From: Hyposmocoma kahamanoa
Lineage: Eukaryota > Arthropoda > Insecta > Lepidoptera > Cosmopterigidae
NCBI RefSeq assembly: GCF_003589595.1
Contig: NW_020654422.1
Location: 7,530,199 to 7,594,198, forward strand
DNA length: 64,000 bases
Direction of reading: 5' to 3'
The position numbers were made by a program, and so were the translations under genes. This document shows, piece after piece, positions 58,157 through 64,000 of this stretch. The notes below the pieces were generated by a model that was not told the DNA's origin, made no database searches, and was given only the letters and a program-made list of their open reading frames with translations. Numbering within the stretch: position 1 is the first letter of the stretch; each line of letters starts with the position of its first letter.

Positions 58157-59379
58157 CATTAGGGCGCACTATAAGTTTCCGGAACTGGCCACTTACACGA
58201 ACAATATTTAAAAAGTAATTACAACTTTTGAAAATTAAACTCTTTGGCTGTAGAATACAGTTTGTTTCATCTGACTGTCACTTGTTTTTACATAGTGGCG
58301 TCATTTTAGAAATTGGTTATCTACATCACCATATGGATTTAACTCGTGAAAATTTTCGTAGTATGATTTTCTACGACTTTAAGTGTAATTTACCAGGTCA
58401 GCGGGGATTCGCTCGGCATCAAACTGCTTTTGGCGATGAAGCATCATACAAGACGACAATTTTTTGTAGCTGGTTTGCAGAATTCAAACGCGGTCGTGTG
58501 AATCTCAGTGACGAATTTCGTGTTGGTCACCCGTCCACTGCTGTGAAAAACAAAAACATCGATGCTGTGCGCCGTATGATCAAAACAGACAGGCATGTGA
58601 CATACCATGACATTCAGGCATCTTTAGGCATAGGCATGAGTCAAATACAATCCATACTACACAAACATTTGGGTTTGAAGGTGTGCTCTCGGTGGATCCT
58701 ACACAATTTGACTGAGGCTCAAAAAACGGATCGCGTCACTTGGTGCAATGCCATGCTTACCAGATTCAACGAAGGGGCACCAAAATTGGGGTGGGACAGG
58801 TGACGAAACATGGATTTATGGTTACGATCCCAAAACAAAGCAGCAATGGGTCTTTCGGGATGAGCCGAAACCAACCAAAGTGACGCGAGTGCAAAAAAAA
58901 AAAAAAAAAAAAGTGCCTAAGCGCGGATGATTGCTTCTTTTTTTAATAAAACTGGACACGTGCTACTTTTGCTTTGGAGAATAGTTGTACCGTGAATAAT
59001 TATTTATACACGACCATTTGCTTGCCGGAAGTTATTGACAAACTCCGTAAAAATAGCCGTAAACGCCATATTATCTTGCACCACGATAATGCCAGCTCTC
59101 ACACGGCCAGACAGACAAATGAATTTTTGAAGGTGAACAACGTTGACCTTGTGAGCCATCCCGCGTACAGTCCCAACTTGGCACCTTGTGACTTTTATTT
59201 ATTTCCAAAAATTAAGTACCAGTTACGCCGGAGGAGTGGCTTAAATGTTTTCAAAATGGGTTCATTCGTATGAAAAAGTGCATTAACGCTTACGGAGAAT
59301 ATTTTGAGAAACAATAAATTAATTTCTGACCATTTGTAGTATTTTTTTGTTGTTAATTCCGGAAACTTTGCGCCACACG
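58157..59379 (+). mobile_element. mariner transposon, copy 2 (defective)
   Basis: Same family as 52-1238: cattagggcgcactataag start, ccggaaactttgcgccacacg end, TA on both sides (58155-58156, 59380-59381). Lacks the MITE and keeps the N-terminal coding part that copy 1 lost. A 20-A run at 58893-58912 and deletions near 58800 and 59230 destroy the gene. Confidence 0.9.
58228..59273 (+). pseudogene. mariner transposase (DD34D), frame-broken
   Basis: Three frames cover nearly the whole protein: 58228-58803 (helix-turn-helix part, KIKLFGC... to the region before the first Asp), 58748-58930 (GDETWIYGYDPKTK), and 58974-59273 (HHDNASSHTA, YSPNLAPCDFYLFPK). The three catalytic Asp positions survive; the Asp in SPD, which is not the catalytic one, is Asn. 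Breaks at about 58800 and at the A-run. Confidence 0.9.
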
Positions 59380-59569
59380 TATTGCAGTATTTCCATTATG
59401 AATTCTACTTTTATTGCTCTTTCATTCCGTTACACATAACAAGTTCGAAAGAATTAGCAATATAAATTAGTTATGGTTTACAAATATTTTAGCTGCCCTT
59501 TCCTCCGTATCGTTTTTAGCGATTACAGGGTTGCATTTGTTTGAATATATTGGCAGTTCGTTGAACTCA
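59380..59569. other. Spacer
   Basis: Nothing recognised. Confidence 0.5.
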
Positions 59570-59745
59570 TGTCCTGTCCGGTCGCGAAGCGCGACGGTAC
59601 GCAGGGGAGAGTGGAGGTGGGCGCGTCTTGGTCCGATAACAGTTGCGCGCCGCGCGCCGCCCGCCGCCCGCCCGCCGCCCGTCCGTCGCCCGTCGCCGTC
59701 GCCCGTGCCATGCCGTCACGCTGCGGGCAACTAGGCTGCCACGAC
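59570..59745. promoter_or_regulatory. CpG-rich tract, candidate promoter
   Basis: A sharply GC-rich block with gcgcgccgc and repeated cgcc/cgtc units in AT-rich surroundings. It could be the promoter or first exon of a transcript (the minus-strand MFSD6-type gene lacks a known 5' end) or simple low-complexity DNA. Open frames over it are composition artefacts. Confidence 0.35.
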
Positions 59746-60669
59746 ATTGTTTTGTTTCTCTTTACGGAAATTTCTTACCCACTTAGAAGAGTTTGCGTTT
59801 CGTCTTCTCCTTATTCTTTACTCAAGCACCTGTTTCTATTTTAGTATTGTCTCTATTTTACTATTGTTCCGTCTAGAAAATAGCTTACTGTATATTCTTT
59901 AGGCCTTTACCCATGAGTTTACGCTTTAGGTATTGAACGTCATGGTCTTTACCAAATATGACAAAATTATGTTTATCAGAGCAAGCTATGGGTTATTATT
60001 TTATTTCGAATTACAGTTAAGTACATGAAACACGAGACCCGTCGACTTTTAAGTCTATAATAATTCCTTTGTTTTCCATAAATGGTGAGTTCCACATATC
60101 AGTATCAATGGACTGAGACTGAAAGATTTATTGCGTCGGAGCTCATACACAATAGAAGCTTTCACGCATGCGAAGAAATGGAGGTTGCTCTTTGAATATT
60201 CCGAGATATTCTCACTTCTCACTGACCCGGCCATCGTGTTGCGACATTAAGTGCCAACGATAAAGCATTTGATGCAATAGTTATTAATGGCACTGATGAT
60301 AAGATGAATGAGACAATCTTGTTGAAGCTATTCAGAATTCGATTACAACGCGGCTGTGTACCGCTAAAAGTGAATATATAAAACACGTGTTCGCTATAGC
60401 GCGTTCGTTCCCATCGGGTAGAAACCATGCCATCAATCGCCAAACTTTTTATTAATGCCTCGACGGAAGTTGTGCTGTCATTAATTTACAACGTTTATTA
60501 TTGCTACAATTTATTTTTACTGGCTAATACCAAAAGTGGACTGTATAAATACAGTGCAAAATATAGTTTGAAGAATCGTTTCTTTTTAGGATCGAGGTTT
60601 CACTGATTCATACTTTTATCGTATAAAAAGGTAAAAAGTTCCATGATAAACTGGTTGGCCATATGGCTA
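59746..60669. other. Spacer before the 60.7-kb exon
   Basis: Would include the 3' UTR of a gene ending at 60670. Nothing else recognised. Confidence 0.4.
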
Positions 60670-60844
60670 TTACGGGTCCAATTTTGGCTGTGTACGACGA
60701 ATGTACGACCTTTTCGAGCGAGGAGTGGATTGGAGCAGCTCAACATTAGCATAATTGGAGGCCGTCGGCGGCTGTGGCGGAACCGGTTTACAGCTTCGTG
60801 GCATGTGTGTGACGTCATCGTTCACATCATCAACTAAGGGTGTG
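60670..60844 (-). CDS. Candidate terminal exon of an unidentified gene (57 codons)
   Basis: The minus strand has an acceptor (ttttaag/cacaccc) at 60845, then one spare base and 57 codons to TAA at 60670. The product is proline- and polar-rich: LVDDVNDDVTHMPRSCKPVP, then QPPTASNYANVELLQSTP and a basic end. YANV fits a pYxNx SH2-binding motif, as in tails of signalling adaptors or receptors. GC content is higher than around it. Upstream exons would lie above 60845, perhaps beyond the window; none was found. Function not recognised. Confidence 0.4.
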
Positions 60845-62663
60845 CTTAAAATATAAATACTGAAACGGCTAGAACGCTTCCACAATAGAATAAGACGAAA
60901 TTCATGGAATTAATTTACCGCCTCTCCTACTTGTACAATTTAATTCGTTTACTGGTACATTCTTTAAGCAAATAGTTATTTGTTACAGAATATCATTTAC
61001 GTAAAAAATGGTAAATTGTTATGGTGTATTGGTATGTTGTGAAATAACATTTTGTTGTAGGTATAACACGTCATGCAGGCCACTGGACTCTACCTACACT
61101 GATACTACAGACATATGTAGATCTGCAATGATAAATTATAGGTAAACTTAAGTTAAAGCTATCCTACTAATAATTATTACCTTAGGTATATTGTTGGTTA
61201 TGTACCATCACTACTTACTTACTCTTATAATTGAAAACACTCAGTATACCTGCATATTATGGCCGTGAATGATTTCTGCAAAGGTGTGGTTTCAGACAGG
61301 CGGGGTAGCATTCTTTTTAATTAAAATGTCAGTCAGTAAGTGCTGTATTTAGGTCGGCACACCTAGCATGCCCATCCTGCCACCACCTCCTATAGCTATA
61401 TAACGGTAACAATTCCACCACCCTTCTATAGGTAGTCAGGAATATTTAGTAGACACGAAATCCGGAACATTTGTAACTTCATAAGGCAAAATTGTTATTT
61501 GTGTTTCGTGATCGCGCATAGTGAAAACAAACTCATCATTACGTATTATTTTACTGAATAATTATTTATGTGTATTTATAATCCAGATGTCCTTCATACC
61601 AAATTACCAAACCTCTACATTGTTTGACGATGAACACTTTACTTTTAACTTGTACCTACCTGAACACTATTCCCATTCAGAAAATGTAAGTAGGTAAAAA
61701 TAATATTCGATCTTCTTTACGGTACTTAATTATTTTAATATTTCTCAAACTCTTCTGTTTAATTTTATTTATTTCTTAAGTTTTAGTTATAAGGAGATAT
61801 TGCGAGCCTGGAATTGTTAAGTATCATTTTTTTCAATTTATGGACAGAAGCATTACCTAGGTATCTAGACTTTATGAAACCTCAAATTATAGCGCAAAAA
61901 TATCAGTTAAATTAAGAAAGACACTATTGAGCGGTCTTTTACAGGTAACTTTTTATGTCTTATTTAGGTAAGCAATTACGTATATACTTAGGTATTGATA
62001 TTATAAACTTCAATAAGATATTTAATTGGGTAAGTGAAGTACTGCATTGCGAGTATGTACTAAATCTAAACTGCCATTTATGACTAAAACTCTTAATAAG
62101 CATATTTTTGGTTTTTATTCTAAGTAGGTTAAAGGTTTTTGTTAATCATTACAAGTACCTATGTTATTTTAAAGCTGGACTCTATCAAACGGTTATGATG
62201 AGGTTCTAAGACTTACCTATCAAAATATAAATGGAGAAAACTTTATTTCCCACAGCTGCACATTAAATTGCTCAGTACATAATCCGTTTACAATAATATA
62301 AGTGTTTAAAATAAGATCACTTCATAAACTTTTTATTATAAACAACTTTTGCAACTTTTTGAATGCTATTCTGCCACACATGTGCAGGACGTCGTATCCC
62401 GCACTTGAACAAGCAAAATACGCTAGAGCGAGTGAAATTGTTCTACTCTAAACGATGAACGCGTTCAACTCTTACAGCGACAAAAAATAAACTCGCGCAC
62501 GCGACCTGCAAGCCACGATCACAAGCCGGCAAGCAAGCGAGTCGAAATAGCGACGAGAAGGACAACAATGACGAAATTTGAACGCATTTTTGACTTATCA
62601 GATTATTTTGAACGCGTCTTTAAAATAGTGTTATAATTTTAGGTTTGCTTTTCTGCAGCTTTT
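60845..62663. other. AT-rich stretch
   Basis: No supported exon. Confidence 0.45.
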
Positions 62664-62731
62664 GTAGTACGTACTCATGGAATTAATAAGTACTTCGTAC
62701 GAAGTACTTATTAATTCCACGTACGTACTAC
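62664..62731. repeat. 68-bp palindrome with a perfect 42-bp core
   Basis: Core 62678-62719 (tggaattaataagtacttcg then its exact inverse, no spacer), extended by gtagtacgtac/gtacgtactac arms with one short mismatch. Confidence 0.9.
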
Positions 62732-63367
62732 ATACATACCATAGAGCTTTTCTTGACTCTTCGTGGTTAGTAAGCTATACTGGTTAGTAAGTGGGAATTA
62801 AACACAATCTCAGATAAAGGTAAATGGCGGTGTAGTTGTATGCTCACCAGAATACGTTTTTCACATTCGCCTTGTAAATGCCATTACCATAACAATGTTT
62901 CATGCATTCTGTCGGCAATATTCTATTCTAAAAATATTGTAGCAATAGAATTCATGAATGAATGACGGTTGCTACACGCTGCGATCCAGTCCTTTTCATT
63001 AGATTCAGCTTCTGCGCTATTTATTATAAAAAAATGGCAACATGCTATTTGTCAAAGTCATTTGCTTTCGCGTTGTTTCGTCTGTTAATTTTTTTCTCTA
63101 AACTGTGAGGATTGAAAAATGCGAACTTATTTGTATTGATTTTGCCTAAAACTTCTAATTTATATCTTATGTCTATGATGAAGGAGTAGGAGCTTTTGGA
63201 TGGTTAATAATTTGGCTAAATTTGTACAACGAACATTCGATTGTTCTTTTTGTTGCGATCTTTAAAATGGCTAGTTTTTGCAACGAGTTTGTGTGTTTTC
63301 ATATAATTAATTTGCTCAATAGATGGTGATTGAAAGTCGCTTGTATATAGAGTAGAAAGTGCGTGTT
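62732..63367. other. Spacer, possible 5' region of the 63.4-kb exon
   Basis: Nothing recognised. Confidence 0.4.
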
Positions 63368-63502
63368 ATGGCTCCTGGGAACAACGAGCGACACCCGGGT
63401 CACACGGGCACTATTCCGAAGACAAAAGTGAGAAACAATTGCAATGTGCCTCAAGAAGCTGTGACCCCGACTAGAAGAGACATGGCCACTAATTTGGTAT
63501 CG
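63368..63502 (+). CDS. Candidate first coding exon (45 codons)
   Basis: ATG at 63368 opens exactly 45 codons up to a strong donor (tcg/gtgagaat). The peptide is MAPGNNERHPGHTGTIPKTK, then a polar, basic stretch ending MATNLVS. GC content and base use are unlike the flanks. It would continue beyond 64000. Not recognised; may be chance. Confidence 0.35.
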
Positions 63503-64000
63503 GTGAGAATCTCTAAAGAACTCTACTGCTCTCCTTATAGTAACTAACGTAATCGACATTTTTAGTGAAATTGAGTTACTAACATATGTGGAATCAGCGA
63601 AACGAGATCTAAAACCCCCCTATAAGCGGTTTTTTAAAATATATTTATTAAGTTTTAATTTAATTGTTAAGCAAAATCAGCATAACTGACATTAAAAAAA
63701 AGCTTTTGGTGCCCATATCTCGAAAGTTAGTAAATGCAAATGTGTTAGTCATGACAAGGAGGGCAGTGTACCTGTAATAACTAATTTTTTTCCTAATTAG
63801 CTGTTCCAGCAGCATGCATCATTCTATGAGATGAGTTGGACGTACTTAAACAAAAAGGATCCAATCCACATTCACTCACTTTTGAGATATGACAGTTTGA
63901 AGTTAAATGTTTCTCACTCTTGTTCTAGTTTCGAAACTTTAATGTCATGTAACTCCAGAGATATTTATTTATGTTTATATGTTGGGATTTTTTTTGCTGA
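63503..64000. other. Right end of window
   Basis: AT-rich; nothing recognised. Confidence 0.5.

Noticed and set aside
59523..59844. Three overlapping Arg/Pro/Ala-rich frames
   Set aside because: Produced by the GC-rich low-complexity tract on both strands.

Overview
This window is nuclear DNA from an insect, almost certainly a moth or butterfly. It is AT-rich and its genes are split by introns. Between the genes lie dispersed repeats typical of Lepidoptera (the family starting cgacttcaaaaaaggagg, the family taatattataaatgcgaaagt, several tRNA-derived SINEs) and several generations of DNA transposons and non-LTR retrotransposons. No bacterial, viral or CRISPR feature is visible. There is one assembly gap of 10 N at 19979-19988, inside a (GT)n tract.

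Three host genes can be read exon by exon. (1) A bestrophin chloride channel gene on the minus strand has eight coding exons between 14929 and 6461; its first coding exon was not found. (2) A plus-strand gene at 33892-44322 has eight coding exons and encodes a 984-residue protein with an ATRX-type ADD zinc-finger domain. It matches the stand-alone ADD1 chromatin protein of insects. (3) A minus-strand gene with thirteen coding exons (54057 down to 45871) encodes a 692-residue MFSD6-type major facilitator. Genes 2 and 3 are tail to tail about 1.5 kb apart. Two further exon candidates near the right edge (60670-60844 minus, 63368-63502 plus) probably belong to genes continuing outside the window.

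The rest is mobile DNA, often nested with exact target duplications. A mariner copy at 52-1238 carries a 160-bp MITE whose empty site survives in a second mariner copy at 58157-59379. From 19611 to 24491 a minus-strand LINE is split by a 2440-bp Tc1/mariner-superfamily element with an intact DD41D transposase and unusually long (about 433 bp) terminal inverted repeats. Next to it are a Harbinger-like MITE, decayed LINE pieces, a hAT remnant carrying a hAT MITE, and a broken Jockey-type LINE (to about 33 kb). One MFSD6 intron (46818-49211) is almost entirely transposon: a Harbinger-like element holds a dispersed repeat, which holds a Jockey-type LINE with a perfect 14-bp target duplication and a tRNA-derived SINE.

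The host genes do not form a pathway: channel, chromatin reader and transporter look like ordinary neighbours. The most notable items are the possibly autonomous long-TIR DD41D element, the nested intron, several near-perfect palindromes and the unassigned terminal exon at 60.7 kb.
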